A stretch of DNA of 32,046 nucleotides, taken from assembly GCA_001798885.1 (NCBI GenBank), contig MGQW01000001.1, positions 1 through 32,046 on the forward strand, read 5' to 3'. The notes under the pieces were generated by a model, which made no database searches, was not told the DNA's origin, and saw nothing but the letters and a program-made list of their open reading frames with translations. Each line of letters starts with the position of its first letter. Positions within the stretch are counted from its first letter, which is position 1. The DNA comes from Deltaproteobacteria bacterium RBG_16_64_85 (GTDB taxonomy: Bacteria > Desulfobacterota > Deferrimicrobia > Deferrimicrobiales > Deferrimicrobiaceae). The translations under genes and the position numbers were made by a program. Of the stretch, positions 15,867 to 23,925 are shown one piece after another.

Positions 15867-15909
15867 TTTTCCCTCCTCTCCCTCGAAAGGGGCGTTTTGG
15901 ATATCGAGC

Positions 15910-16058
15910 GGCCCGGGTCTTCTGGCTTCCGGCCTCCTACTCCCCGCGCCTTCCCGGGGGGAAATTCCCTCCCCCAGTGGCGATGCCGCGGGTTTCGTTC
16001 CGGTCACAGATGCGGGGCAGCGACGGATTCCCACCGCCTTCCCCGGTTTCCGCCCTAT
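15910..16058 (-). ncRNA. Cobalamin riboswitch upstream of btuB
   Basis: Read on the minus strand, the conserved B12-box segments appear in order: AAGGCGGTGGGAATCC, GCTGCCCCGC followed by CTGTGACCGG, GCCACTGG, GGGAAGGCGCGGGG and GAAGCCAGAAGACC. The 5' end coincides with the btuD stop codon (16055-16057), so this element sits inside the operon. No intrinsic terminator with a U-tract is seen between it and btuB. A small CCCT-UUCG-AGGG hairpin lies just before the Shine-Dalgarno, so control is more likely at translation initiation. High cobalamin would be expected to repress btuB. Confidence 0.9.
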
Positions 16059-16846
16059 GTCGTACTCCTCAGCGGAGTCACGCGGACCGCTCCCGTTGCC
16101 GGGTTGCGGTCGCACGTCACCGCCACGCCGTATGCCTCCCAAACGTTTTCCGGGGTCAAAACCTCCTCCGGCTTCCCCGACGCCATCACCCGGCCGGCCG
16201 AGAGGAGGACGATCCGCTCCCCGTATTCGGCGCACAGCGACAGGTCGTGCGAGGCGACCAGGGCGCTGATGCCGCACTCCTCTTTCAGGCGCGTCACGAC
16301 TTCGTAGAAGGCAACCCTGTGGTAAATGTCGAGAAACGCCGTCGGCTCGTCCAGCAGCATCACCTTCGCCCCCTGGCAGATCGCCCGGGCGACCGCGGCC
16401 CTCTGGCGCTCGCCCGCCGAGATCTCCCCCAGGCCACGCCTGCGCAATTCCATGAGCCCGGTCATCGCCAGCGCGCGCTCCAGCTGCTCCCGGTCTTCCG
16501 CGGTTGACCCGCCGAAGAACCCCTGGTGCGGAAACCGCCCGAGCGCCACGTACTCTTCCATGGCCATGGGGAAGTCAACGGGAAGATCCTGTCCCACGAC
16601 GGACAGCATTCGCGCCATCTCCCTGCGGCCGTAGGAGGTCGGCGGGCGCCCCAGCAGGGACACTTCTCCCGAATGGGGAGGCAAAAGCCCCGAAAAGATT
16701 TTCAGGAGCGTGCTCTTCCCCACGCCGTTGGGCCCCAGTAGGATGACCACCTCTCCATCCCCCATCTCCAGGTCCACGCCGGCAAGAACCTCCTGTTCCC
16801 GGTAACGGAAGCGGACTTCCCTGGCGGAAAGGAGCGCGGCGCTCAA
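16055..16846 (-). CDS. btuD: Vitamin B12 ABC transporter ATPase
   Basis: A 263-residue ABC ATPase with Walker A GPNGVGKST (38-46), a Q-loop at VVGQD, signature ISAGERQ (142-148), Walker B VMLLDEP (162-168) and H-loop His200. It powers the BtuC permease. The start is read as TTG at 16846. It overlaps the btuC stop as TTGA, has GGGGGAAAGG just upstream, and gives a complete first beta-strand. The first ATG (giving MGDGEV) would cut into the nucleotide-binding fold. The C-terminal 40 residues after the ABC core are typical for FecE/BtuD types. The stop codon abuts the second cobalamin riboswitch. Confidence 0.9.
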   Translation of the reverse strand: MSAALLSAREVRFRYREQEVLAGVDLEMGDGEVVILLGPNGVGKSTLLKIFSGLLPPHSGEVSLLGRPPTSYGRREMARMLSVVGQDLPVDFPMAMEEYVALGRFPHQGFFGGSTAEDREQLERALAMTGLMELRRRGLGEISAGERQRAAVARAICQGAKVMLLDEPTAFLDIYHRVAFYEVVTRLKEECGISALVASHDLSLCAEYGERIVLLSAGRVMASGKPEEVLTPENVWEAYGVAVTCDRNPATGAVRVTPLRSTT

Positions 16847-17850
16847 GCCTTTCCCCCGTTGCGGCGCAGAAGGTACAGGAAAAACGGCGCCCCCGACAGA
16901 GCGGTGACCGCCCCCACCGGCAGCTCGCCGGACGGGCTCACCGTCCTCGCAGCGATGTCCGCAAGGATCAGGAACGTCCCTCCCAGGAGGAACGCGGCGG
17001 GGACCAGCCGCCGGTGACCTGAGCCGACAAGAACCCTTGCACCGTGCGGGACGATCAGCCCCACGAAGCCGATCAGGCCGGAGACCGCCACCACGGACCC
17101 CGCCAGCAGCGACGCCGTGACGTAGGTGGCGGCCTTCACCTTTTCCACGGGAAGCCCGGCCTGAAACGCGGCGTCGTCGCCCAGCAGCATCAGGTCGAGG
17201 CCGCGGGAAAGGAGGAACAGGACCGCCGTCCCGCCGGCGACGTAGGGGAGGAGCATGCCGACACGCCGCGGGGTGCCGAGCCCCAGGTCCCCCATCAGCC
17301 AGTAGACGGCTCCGGGGATTCTCCCCGGAGGGGCAAGCGCCACCATGAGCATGATGAGGGCGTTCAGGAACGCGCCCACGATCACCCCCATGAGAATGAG
17401 CCGCTCGCGCGACACCCCGCTGCGGCGCCGGGCCAGCAGGAACACGGCGGAGGCGGCGATCACGGCGCCGAGGAACGCGCAGAAGGGCAAGGGGAGGAAG
17501 GCGTCGCCCGGCAACAGAAGCGCGGCGCAGAGCGCCCCCACCGCCGCGCCGGCCGAAACGCCCAGGATGTAGGGGTCGGCCAGCGGGTTGCGGAGCAGCG
17601 CCTGGAACGCCACCCCGGAGGAGGAGAGCGCCCCGCCCACGAGGCACCCCAGCAGCGCCCGCGGGAGCCTGAGCGAAAGGACGATCCGCTCCGCGGTCTC
17701 CGCCGCCGGAGTCCACGCGGCGCCCCGGCCCGCCAGGGCGTCGAGGACCTGCCGGGGGGAGACGTCGGCGGGCCCGGTGGCCAGCGACAGGACGATCGCG
17801 GCGAGAGCGGCCGCCCCCAGCGCGGCGATGACGGAGCCTGCGCGCCTCAT
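16843..17850 (-). CDS. btuC: Vitamin B12 ABC transporter permease (FecCD family)
   Basis: A 335-residue inner-membrane protein with about ten hydrophobic segments. FecCD-family landmarks are LRLPRALLGCLVGGALSSSG, LLRNPLADPYILGVSAGA and GLIGFVGLIVPHGAR, the last being the coupling region to the ATPase. It forms the channel that receives cobalamin from BtuF. ATG 17850 overlaps the btuF stop (ATGA). The permease family also serves siderophores and heme, so the B12 assignment comes from the riboswitches and neighbours. Confidence 0.92.
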   Translation of the reverse strand: MRRAGSVIAALGAAALAAIVLSLATGPADVSPRQVLDALAGRGAAWTPAAETAERIVLSLRLPRALLGCLVGGALSSSGVAFQALLRNPLADPYILGVSAGAAVGALCAALLLPGDAFLPLPFCAFLGAVIAASAVFLLARRRSGVSRERLILMGVIVGAFLNALIMLMVALAPPGRIPGAVYWLMGDLGLGTPRRVGMLLPYVAGGTAVLFLLSRGLDLMLLGDDAAFQAGLPVEKVKAATYVTASLLAGSVVAVSGLIGFVGLIVPHGARVLVGSGHRRLVPAAFLLGGTFLILADIAARTVSPSGELPVGAVTALSGAPFFLYLLRRNGGKA

Positions 17851-18773
17851 CGTTTTCCCCGGTCCTCTCCTGCCGCCGCGGCGCGATGGCGTTTCCGCCA
17901 GGCATCGAGAACCCGTGACACCTCCTCCAGGGCCGTGACCATCCGGGGCCCTGGCCGTGTTACCAGGTCGCCGTCGAGGGAAACAACTTCCCCGTCCCGG
18001 AAGGCGGGAATCTCCCTCCAGCGGGTCACCTCCCGGGAGAATTTTTCGACCCCCGCCATGGCCGCAATGAAGACGATGTCGGGCTTTCCCGCCAGCAGGT
18101 TTTCGGCGGTCAACCTGGGATACCTCCCGGAAAACGGCGAGGCGGCGTTTTTCCCTCCCGCAAGGCGCAAGAGCTCGTCCATGAAGGTCCCCTTCCCCGC
18201 CGCGATGATCGGCGAGGTCGAGACCGCGAAAAGCACGCTCGGGACGGGATTCACGACTTTTCTTGCAGCCCGGTCCGCGCGGCCCCGCAAGACGTCTGCT
18301 TCCCGCCGTGCGTCGTCCGGGACGCCCAGAAGCGCCCCGATCCGCTCAATGGCCGCGTAGATTCCGGAGAGGTCCTGCGGTGCCACCGCGAAACACGGGA
18401 TCCCCATCTCCTCGAGGGCCCGAACCTTCTCCTTGGGGTTGCCGTCCGTCGTGCACAGGACGAGATCCGGTGCAGCCGCAACGATCCTCTCGATGTCCGG
18501 GTCGGCGATTCCCCCGACTTTCGGCAGCTCCTTCGCCGGCGGCGGGTAATTGCAGTACCGGGTGACACCGACGAGCCTCTTCTCTTGTCCAAGGAGGAAG
18601 ACCATCTCGGTAAGACTTGGGGCAAGGGAGATCACACGGCGGGGCGCGGAGGACAATCTCACGGCAACGCCGCGATCGTCCTTCATCTCGATGGGGAAGG
18701 CGGCACGCGCAGAGGAGACGAGGACCAGGTGAGCCAGCAGGACAACCGCGAAAGTGCCTGGAATCCGACGCAA
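17847..18773 (-). CDS. btuF: Vitamin B12 ABC transporter substrate-binding protein
   Basis: A 308-residue periplasmic binding protein of the BtuF/FecB class. It has a signal peptide (about 1-24, ending SSARA) and class III binding-protein motifs RRVISLAPSLTEMVFLLG, VGGIADPDIERIVAAAPDLVL and PDIVFIAAMAG. The start is TTG at 18773 (TTG CGT CGG, giving MRRIPG). No in-frame ATG or GTG before the hydrophobic core would preserve the signal peptide. The TTG lies only 7 bases after the 3' arm of an intrinsic terminator, whose G-run is the only candidate ribosome-binding sequence. It is the first gene of the cobalamin operon, with the stop overlapping btuC by 4 bp. Confidence 0.88.
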   Translation of the reverse strand: MRRIPGTFAVVLLAHLVLVSSARAAFPIEMKDDRGVAVRLSSAPRRVISLAPSLTEMVFLLGQEKRLVGVTRYCNYPPPAKELPKVGGIADPDIERIVAAAPDLVLCTTDGNPKEKVRALEEMGIPCFAVAPQDLSGIYAAIERIGALLGVPDDARREADVLRGRADRAARKVVNPVPSVLFAVSTSPIIAAGKGTFMDELLRLAGGKNAASPFSGRYPRLTAENLLAGKPDIVFIAAMAGVEKFSREVTRWREIPAFRDGEVVSLDGDLVTRPGPRMVTALEEVSRVLDAWRKRHRAAAAGEDRGKR

Positions 18774-18821
18774 AAGAAAACCCCCCAGCCTCTTCTCCTT
18801 CTCAGGAGAAAGGTTGGGGGG
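18773..18821 (-). terminator. Rho-independent terminator in the btuF leader (riboswitch expression platform)
   Basis: On the minus strand, CCCCCCAACCT (18811-18821) pairs with AGGCTGGGGGG (18781-18791) with one mismatch. The stem continues inward as TTCTCC/GGAGAA around a TGAGAA loop. TTTTCTTTTG follows immediately. This is a strong intrinsic terminator placed between the riboswitch and the btuF TTG codon, fitting cobalamin-induced premature termination. The same 3' arm may also hide the ribosome-binding site. Confidence 0.85.
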
Positions 18822-18883
18822 AAAGAGGTGTCACGCGCTTTACCGTCCCGACCCTTCGCCCGCGAAAGGTGTTCCGGGAAAAT

Positions 18884-19050
18884 CCCTGTCGGGCCGGTCT
18901 CCTGGCTTCCGGTTCGAGCCTACTCTCCGCGCCTTCCCTGGGGGTCCATCCCCGGTGGCCTATTCGCGGATTTCGTCGCCGGTTACAGTTGCGGGGCAGC
19001 GATGGATTTTCACCATCTTCCCTTGACGCCCATCCTGGGCGCCCGACGGG
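18884..19050 (-). ncRNA. Cobalamin riboswitch upstream of btuFCD
   Basis: Minus-strand B12-box segments in order: AAGATGGTGAAAATCC, GCTGCCCCGC followed by AACTGTAACCGG, GGCCACCGG, GGGAAGGCGCGG and GAAGCCAGGAGACC. The closing stem P1 can be drawn between CCCGTCGGGC (19041-19050) and GCCCGACAGGG (18884-18894). It is followed about 60 nt later by the terminator in front of btuF. The 18774-19133 stretch has no other gene: it holds this riboswitch, a linker with a small CCTTTCG/CGAAGGG hairpin, and the terminator. Confidence 0.93.
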
Positions 19051-19133
19051 AACTTCCGATTTGTGCTTTCATTCTGCCGGGCGCGGCGGGAACAGTCAAG
19101 CCCGGCGGTTCCCTCAACAGCCCGGCGGTTCCC

Positions 19134-20165
19134 TCAGCGGTCCCACTCCTGGAGCCGCTCGCGGACGAGCCGCTCCATCTCTGGCCGTCGGCCGTTCGAA
19201 ACGGCAAGGAACGAGGCGTAGGCTTCCCTCGCCTTGTCGCGGTTCCCGGCCCGTTCGTAGACCGTCCCCAGGTGGTAGAGGACGTCAGCGTTCGAAGGGA
19301 AGGCTCGCCGGGCGGCCGCAAGAGTCTCCTCGGCCTCCGCAATCGCCCCTCGCCTCGCCTGGGAGATGGCCAGATTGACCCTGGGCGCCGGGTTGCGGGG
19401 GTCGAGCGCGGCGGCGCGTGCGAAGAACGGCGCGGCTTCCGCGAGGCGTCCGTCCCGCAGGCGCAGGAGGCCGGCGTTCAATAACGCTGCGGGGTAGTCC
19501 GGATCGAGAGAGAGGGCCTTCCGGAACGCCCGGTCCGCTTCGGGGAGTTTCCCAAGACGCAGAAGTGCGTTCCCGAGGTTGTTCCACCCTTCGACGATCG
19601 AAGGATCTTTCGAGACCACCTCCTGGAACAGGCGAGCGGCGGACTCCCAGTCTCCCCCTGTCTGGGCGGCGATTCCCTCGTTGAAACGCGTGAGCTGCGA
19701 AGCCCTGCCGTCTTCCGACTGCGCGGTAGCTGCCGGCACGGAGGGGGCGGTATCCCTGCGAGACTTGGCAGCGGACCTTGCACGGACCTGCGGCGCGTCC
19801 CGAGAGATCCGCGCCGAGGCGCGGGGCGTGGCCGGCGCCGGAGCACGCTCCTGGGCCGGCAGGTTCTGTTCCGGCAGGGACGAGGACGGGGAGGGGAGGG
19901 GTAACGGTGTCGGTTGCGCCGAAGGTGCGGAAGCCTGGGGCGACGGCTGCAATGCCTTTATCGATCCTTCCCGCGGGAAGCGGGTAAGGAGAATCACCGC
20001 ACCTGCTCCAAGCAGGACCACCGCGGCGAGTGCCACGCCGGCCCACAGCCGCCGGCGCGTGGCGGACCTTGCGCCGCCCCCGTCCGGAAGAGGGCTCCCG
20101 ATCGACGGGACGTTGCCTCCCTCCCCCTTCTGCGCCTTGCGAAGCGCGTCCTGCAGGAGGCTCAA
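19134..20165 (-). CDS. MshN-like TPR protein of the pilus/secretion cluster
   Basis: A 343-residue protein with a short cytoplasmic N-terminus (MSLLQDALRKAQ), one membrane helix (about 41-61), a Pro/Ser-rich linker and four or five tetratricopeptide repeats (about 170-330, e.g. VEGWNNLGNALLRLGKLPEADRAF). The start is TTG at 20165. It overlaps the upstream stop as TTGA, has GGGAGG 6 bases before it, and gives the N-terminus usual for MshN/GspB-type proteins. No in-frame ATG fits. It is the last gene of the cluster; MshN-like proteins are thought to help assemble the secretin or pilus. The downstream gap leads into the cobalamin riboswitch. Confidence 0.82.
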   Translation of the reverse strand: MSLLQDALRKAQKGEGGNVPSIGSPLPDGGGARSATRRRLWAGVALAAVVLLGAGAVILLTRFPREGSIKALQPSPQASAPSAQPTPLPLPSPSSSLPEQNLPAQERAPAPATPRASARISRDAPQVRARSAAKSRRDTAPSVPAATAQSEDGRASQLTRFNEGIAAQTGGDWESAARLFQEVVSKDPSIVEGWNNLGNALLRLGKLPEADRAFRKALSLDPDYPAALLNAGLLRLRDGRLAEAAPFFARAAALDPRNPAPRVNLAISQARRGAIAEAEETLAAARRAFPSNADVLYHLGTVYERAGNRDKAREAYASFLAVSNGRRPEMERLVRERLQEWDR

Positions 20166-21064
20166 AAGATCCTCCCGTACGCGGCGAGCAGTCCGCAAAG
20201 GATGGCGAGCGGCGCGGCCACCCATGGGACCCACCGGAGCACCCGCCTTGCCGCGCCTCCCGGGGCGGCCAGCGACTCCGACGCCCGGCGAACGTCCTCC
20301 CGCTCGACCTTGGCGGAAGCTCGAAGATAGGCGGAAAGGAACGCCCGGTCGCAGAGCATGTTGATGAGGCGGGGCACCCCGACGGCGCGCCGGTAGATCG
20401 CTCCCTCGGCCCCCGGGGAGAGGAGGGTGCGCCCTCCCCCGCCCGCCACGCCGAGCCGGTGGTCGATATACCGTGCAGTCTCCTTCTGCGACAGCGGACG
20501 AATCTCCGAGCGCACGGTGACCCGCTGGTTCAGCTGCCGGAGCGCGGGGAGGGAAAGCTTTTCCTTGAGCTCGTTCTGGCCGATCAGGACGATCTGGAGG
20601 AGCTTGCGCTTCTCCGTTTCCAGGTTGGAGAGAAGACGGACCTGCTCCAGAAGCCCCGGGGGCAGGTTCTGCGCCTCGTCCACGATCAGGACGGGGCGCT
20701 TTCCCGTTTCCGCCTCCGCGAGGAGGAAGCGGTTGAGCGCGTCCAGGATGTCCTTCTTGGTGCCCGGCGGCGGCACCCCGCCGAAGTCCTCCAGCACCGC
20801 CCGGACCAGCTCCTTCTCGGTCAGCAGCGGGTTCACGATCAGGGAGGTGGTGAAGCGGTCCGAGAGCCGCGAGAGGAGCGCGCGGCACACGGTCGTCTTC
20901 CCGACGCCGATGTCCCCCGTGACCACGATAAACCCTTCGCCGCTCTCCAGGCCGTAGAGGAGATGGTCCAGCGCCTTCTGGTGACTCTCCGAAAGGAAAA
21001 GGAACTCCGGGTCGGGGGTCAGGGAGAACGGCTTCTCCTTCAGGTCGAAGTAGGATTCGTACAT
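20162..21064 (-). CDS. ExeA/MshM-type AAA ATPase
   Basis: A 300-residue protein opening with MYESYFDLKEKPFSLTPDP, the signature start of the ExeA/MshM family. Walker A is GDIGVGKTT (50-58), Walker B VLIVDEAQ (125-132) and a sensor motif LIGQNEL (160-166). A single C-terminal membrane helix (about 278-296) would anchor it. Members of this family help place or assemble the secretin in the cell envelope, in ExeA through a peptidoglycan-binding domain that is absent here, as in MshM. ATG 21064 lies one base after the secretin stop, so translation is coupled. A longer frame to 21181 exists but lies inside the secretin gene. Confidence 0.92.
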   Translation of the reverse strand: MYESYFDLKEKPFSLTPDPEFLFLSESHQKALDHLLYGLESGEGFIVVTGDIGVGKTTVCRALLSRLSDRFTTSLIVNPLLTEKELVRAVLEDFGGVPPPGTKKDILDALNRFLLAEAETGKRPVLIVDEAQNLPPGLLEQVRLLSNLETEKRKLLQIVLIGQNELKEKLSLPALRQLNQRVTVRSEIRPLSQKETARYIDHRLGVAGGGGRTLLSPGAEGAIYRRAVGVPRLINMLCDRAFLSAYLRASAKVEREDVRRASESLAAPGGAARRVLRWVPWVAAPLAILCGLLAAYGRIF

Positions 21065-21065
21065 G

Positions 21066-22763
21066 TCAGTCCCAGGGCGCAAGCCCTTTGAGCTCCCCCT
21101 CGGTGCCGTATATCCATGGCTTTCCTCCCACGTGGTATCCCCGATCGGAGCGATACAGCCTCTTCTCCTCCTCGCTCGCAAATTCCGCCGCGTTGCTTTC
21201 CGAAAGGATCCTCGGCGTAATGAGGATGACGAGCTCCGTCTTTTTCTTCTTCTGGTCCGTGTTCCGGAAAAGGGCGCCCAGGAACGGGATGTCTCCCAAC
21301 AGGGGTACGCTCTTTATGATTTCCTGCGTCCGCTCCTGCATCAGTCCTCCGATGAATACGGTCTCTCCATCCGGGACGGTCACCATCGTGTTCGTTTCCC
21401 GGACGTCGACGATCGGCGCGGTGTTCCCGTCGGGGGCCGCAGCCGAGCCCACCTTCTCGGTAATGGAGGGATGGATGGCGAGCATGATCTTCCCGTCCCG
21501 CCCGATCTGCGGCGTCACGCTCAGGATGATCCCCACCGTGATCGTGTCGGGCGTAAAGGTCACGAAGGCCGCAGAGGTCGTCGTCGCGGGCGTGACCACC
21601 GCCCGGAAGAAGACGTCCTGCCTGCCGATCCGGATGATCGCCTTCTGGTTATTCAGCGTCGACACCTTCGGGGCGGAGAGCACGTTGATCTGCCCCTGCT
21701 GGGCAAGAGCGTCGATGACCGCGTTGAACTTCCCGCCGGCAACCCCGATCTGGAAGGAGGTGGTCCCGGCGGAGAGGCTCTGGATCGCGGTGGCGCCGCC
21801 CGCGAGGTTTCCCCGGAGGGACAGCGACGACAGGTCGGGCAGCGCGGTCCAGTTGATTCCGTATTGCGTCTCGTCGTCGAGGGTGACTTCGAGGATTTTC
21901 GTCTCGATCATCACGCCGTTCCGCATGCGTGACTCGAGCACCTTCAGGTAATCGCCGACCCGGTCGAGGTTCGCAGGATAATCGGTCACCGCCAGCGTCC
22001 CGGCCGCTCGGTTCACCACCGCTTTGGCGTCTCCGCCCGAAAGGAGCGACTGCACTTCATCCTGGATCCCCGTCCAGAGGTCGAACTTCTCGTCCGTGTT
22101 GATCGTGTTGCGGCTTTCGCTCTCCCCGCCGCCGCCCCCCGTGGACCCGCCGGGCGAGGCGGTGCCGCCGGTGGTGGACGTGCCGCCGCCCCCCGTGGAG
22201 GTGGAGGCGGTGAGGGATCCCGAGCCGGCCCGGGTCGTCAGCAGGTAATCCAACCGGAAGATCCGCGTCGTGCGCTTCTCGGGAAGGACGCGGACCGTTT
22301 TCCCCGAGAATTCCACGCGACAGCCCAGGAGCCCGCACACCTCCTCCATGATCTCGGGGGCGGTGGCCTCCTTGATGTCCATGGTCACCGCGCCGGAGAC
22401 TTCCGGGGAGAGGACGAGGTTGAAGTCGTTCTCCTTCGCCAGGGAGAGGAACAGTTCCCTCGCATCGGCTCCCGCCATCACCAGGGTGTACCGGCGAGCC
22501 GCCTTGCGGAACTCCTCGGGGGACTGTTTCGCCCCCTCCGCCGCCTCCAGGGGCGCATCCGGGAGAGGCTTACCGGAGCGGCCTGCACCTCGAAGCGAAT
22601 CGACCCGTGAAGGGGCAGGAGCCTCCCGCGTCGCCGACACCTTTGGCGGCGGTTCCTTCCGGACCACCTCGCGCTTCGCGCACCCCCATCCCGCCATGCA
22701 GAACCCGACGCAGGCCACAACGAACATCCCGAACGGCAGCCTGCCCCGCAGCGCGAGCAGCAT
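21066..22763 (-). CDS. MshL/PilQ-type outer-membrane secretin
   Basis: A 565-residue secretin. It has an N-terminal signal sequence with Cys28 in MAGWGC as a possible lipid-attachment site, like MshL. A secretin N-domain (about 95-165) is followed by a Gly/Ser/Thr-rich spacer near 190-225 and the secretin core (about 290-530: VMIETKILEVTLDDETQYGINW, GQINVLSAPKVSTLNNQKAIIRIG, VPDGETVFIGGLMQE, IPFLGALFR, ELVILITPRI). It would form the outer-membrane pore for the pilus or secreted protein. ATG 22763 follows the PilP-like stop by two bases (TGAGAATG); a GTG at 22769 is an alternative. Confidence 0.93.
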   Translation of the reverse strand: MLLALRGRLPFGMFVVACVGFCMAGWGCAKREVVRKEPPPKVSATREAPAPSRVDSLRGAGRSGKPLPDAPLEAAEGAKQSPEEFRKAARRYTLVMAGADARELFLSLAKENDFNLVLSPEVSGAVTMDIKEATAPEIMEEVCGLLGCRVEFSGKTVRVLPEKRTTRIFRLDYLLTTRAGSGSLTASTSTGGGGTSTTGGTASPGGSTGGGGGESESRNTINTDEKFDLWTGIQDEVQSLLSGGDAKAVVNRAAGTLAVTDYPANLDRVGDYLKVLESRMRNGVMIETKILEVTLDDETQYGINWTALPDLSSLSLRGNLAGGATAIQSLSAGTTSFQIGVAGGKFNAVIDALAQQGQINVLSAPKVSTLNNQKAIIRIGRQDVFFRAVVTPATTTSAAFVTFTPDTITVGIILSVTPQIGRDGKIMLAIHPSITEKVGSAAAPDGNTAPIVDVRETNTMVTVPDGETVFIGGLMQERTQEIIKSVPLLGDIPFLGALFRNTDQKKKKTELVILITPRILSESNAAEFASEEEKRLYRSDRGYHVGGKPWIYGTEGELKGLAPWD

Positions 22764-22765
22764 TC

Positions 22766-23311
22766 TCACCGGTCTCCTCCTCTGCCCTTGCCGCCCGTAG
22801 GCGCGGGCTTGAAAAGCTCCACCACGCGGACCTCCTTCCCCTTGCGCAACGAGACGCCGTAGGGGTCCACCCGTTCCACCGTCCACTCCCCGATCGTTTC
22901 TCCGAGCGGCACAATGCGGGTGCCGAAGATGGCGATCCCCGAATTCCCCGAGATCACCGTCCCCCGCAGTCCTGACAGGCCTTCCGCCCCCGCCTGGCTC
23001 TCGGCGACGGCCGCGATCCCACCGGCGCCCCTCTCCCTCCACTGGGGAAGGAACGGGTTCCTCCCCCACGACCACGCGATCTCCCCCGCCGGACGGGCCT
23101 GAGGAGCCGGCGTTCCGGCCTCGGCCGGGGGCTGGGCCGGCGCGGGGATGCCCTGCGGCTGGCCGGTTCCCGGTGCAGGGGGAGGGGAGACTACCGGGGG
23201 CTTCCCGGCGCTCCCGGGAGTAAACCGGTAGATGACAAGGAGCACGGCCAGCGCCGCCAGCGCAGCCGCCAACCGCCGGTCCTGCATCCATTCCCGCACC
23301 GTCTTCTTCAT
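22766..23311 (-). CDS. PilP/MshK-like inner-membrane lipoprotein-type assembly protein
   Basis: A 181-residue protein with a short N-terminal membrane helix (about 14-30), a Pro/Ala-rich linker, then a small beta domain (about 110-170: GLRGTVISGNSGIAIFGTRIVPLGETIGEW split by turns, VDPYGVSLRKGKEVRVVEL). The order and position match PilP or MshK/GspC-like proteins linking the inner-membrane platform to the secretin. There is no lipobox, unlike classical PilP. ATG 23311 overlaps the PilO-like stop (ATGA) and has AAGG upstream. Confidence comes mainly from domain layout and gene order rather than sequence motifs. Confidence 0.75.
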   Translation of the reverse strand: MKKTVREWMQDRRLAAALAALAVLLVIYRFTPGSAGKPPVVSPPPAPGTGQPQGIPAPAQPPAEAGTPAPQARPAGEIAWSWGRNPFLPQWRERGAGGIAAVAESQAGAEGLSGLRGTVISGNSGIAIFGTRIVPLGETIGEWTVERVDPYGVSLRKGKEVRVVELFKPAPTGGKGRGGDR

Positions 23312-23925
23312 TTCGCCTTCCGGTAGAACGCCGAGAGCTCCAGCGTCGTCTCCATCTCCCCGTCCTTTTCCCTGACGGCGACCGACCGTATCGACAGCAG
23401 CCGTTTCATCCTCGGCATGCCGTCGACGAACTCGGCCATGTCCCGATACGTGGAGAAGAAGGAGAGGCGTAGCCGGAGTTCCTCCGCGAACTTGTTCTTC
23501 TCCTGCACCGCACCCTCCGTGAAAGCGCCGGGCCCTTCCACCGTGCCGCTCCTCCCGGCTTTTGCGTCCGTGGAGATGGTCAGCCGGAACCCCATCAGGT
23601 TGTGGAGGACCACCTGCCGGACGATTTCCGCCATGAGCCCGTCCGTCTCCGGGGTCTCGGGCACCCTCTCGCGCCACGCCATCACCTGCTCTTCCCAGTG
23701 CCGGCTTTCCTCGCCGCCGGTGCGGGCCATCCTCCCCCAGAGCCGGATTACGGCGCCCATCTCGGTCTGCCTGACCTCAACCTCCTCCCGGAGCCGTTGG
23801 ACTTCCCGAATCTTCGGCGCAAAGACCAGGAAGTAGGAGACGGCGGAGAGGGCCGCCAGCACACCGAGGAGGGGAAGCACCCCTCCTTTCTTAAGGCGTT
23901 CTTTCACCGGTTGTCTCCTTGCCAT
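23308..23925 (-). CDS. PilO/MshJ-like inner-membrane assembly protein
   Basis: A 205-residue protein with one N-terminal membrane helix (about 16-35), a coiled-coil stretch (about 38-60, REVQRLREEVEVRQTEM) and a C-terminal ferredoxin-like domain (about 145-203, with FSTYRDMAEFVDGMPRMKRLLSIRSV). This is the layout of PilO, which pairs with PilN in the inner-membrane alignment complex of type IV pili. The start at 23925 has no Shine-Dalgarno but lies 35 bp inside the PilM-PilN gene, so coupling is likely. Confidence 0.82.
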   Translation of the reverse strand: MARRQPVKERLKKGGVLPLLGVLAALSAVSYFLVFAPKIREVQRLREEVEVRQTEMGAVIRLWGRMARTGGEESRHWEEQVMAWRERVPETPETDGLMAEIVRQVVLHNLMGFRLTISTDAKAGRSGTVEGPGAFTEGAVQEKNKFAEELRLRLSFFSTYRDMAEFVDGMPRMKRLLSIRSVAVREKDGEMETTLELSAFYRKAK

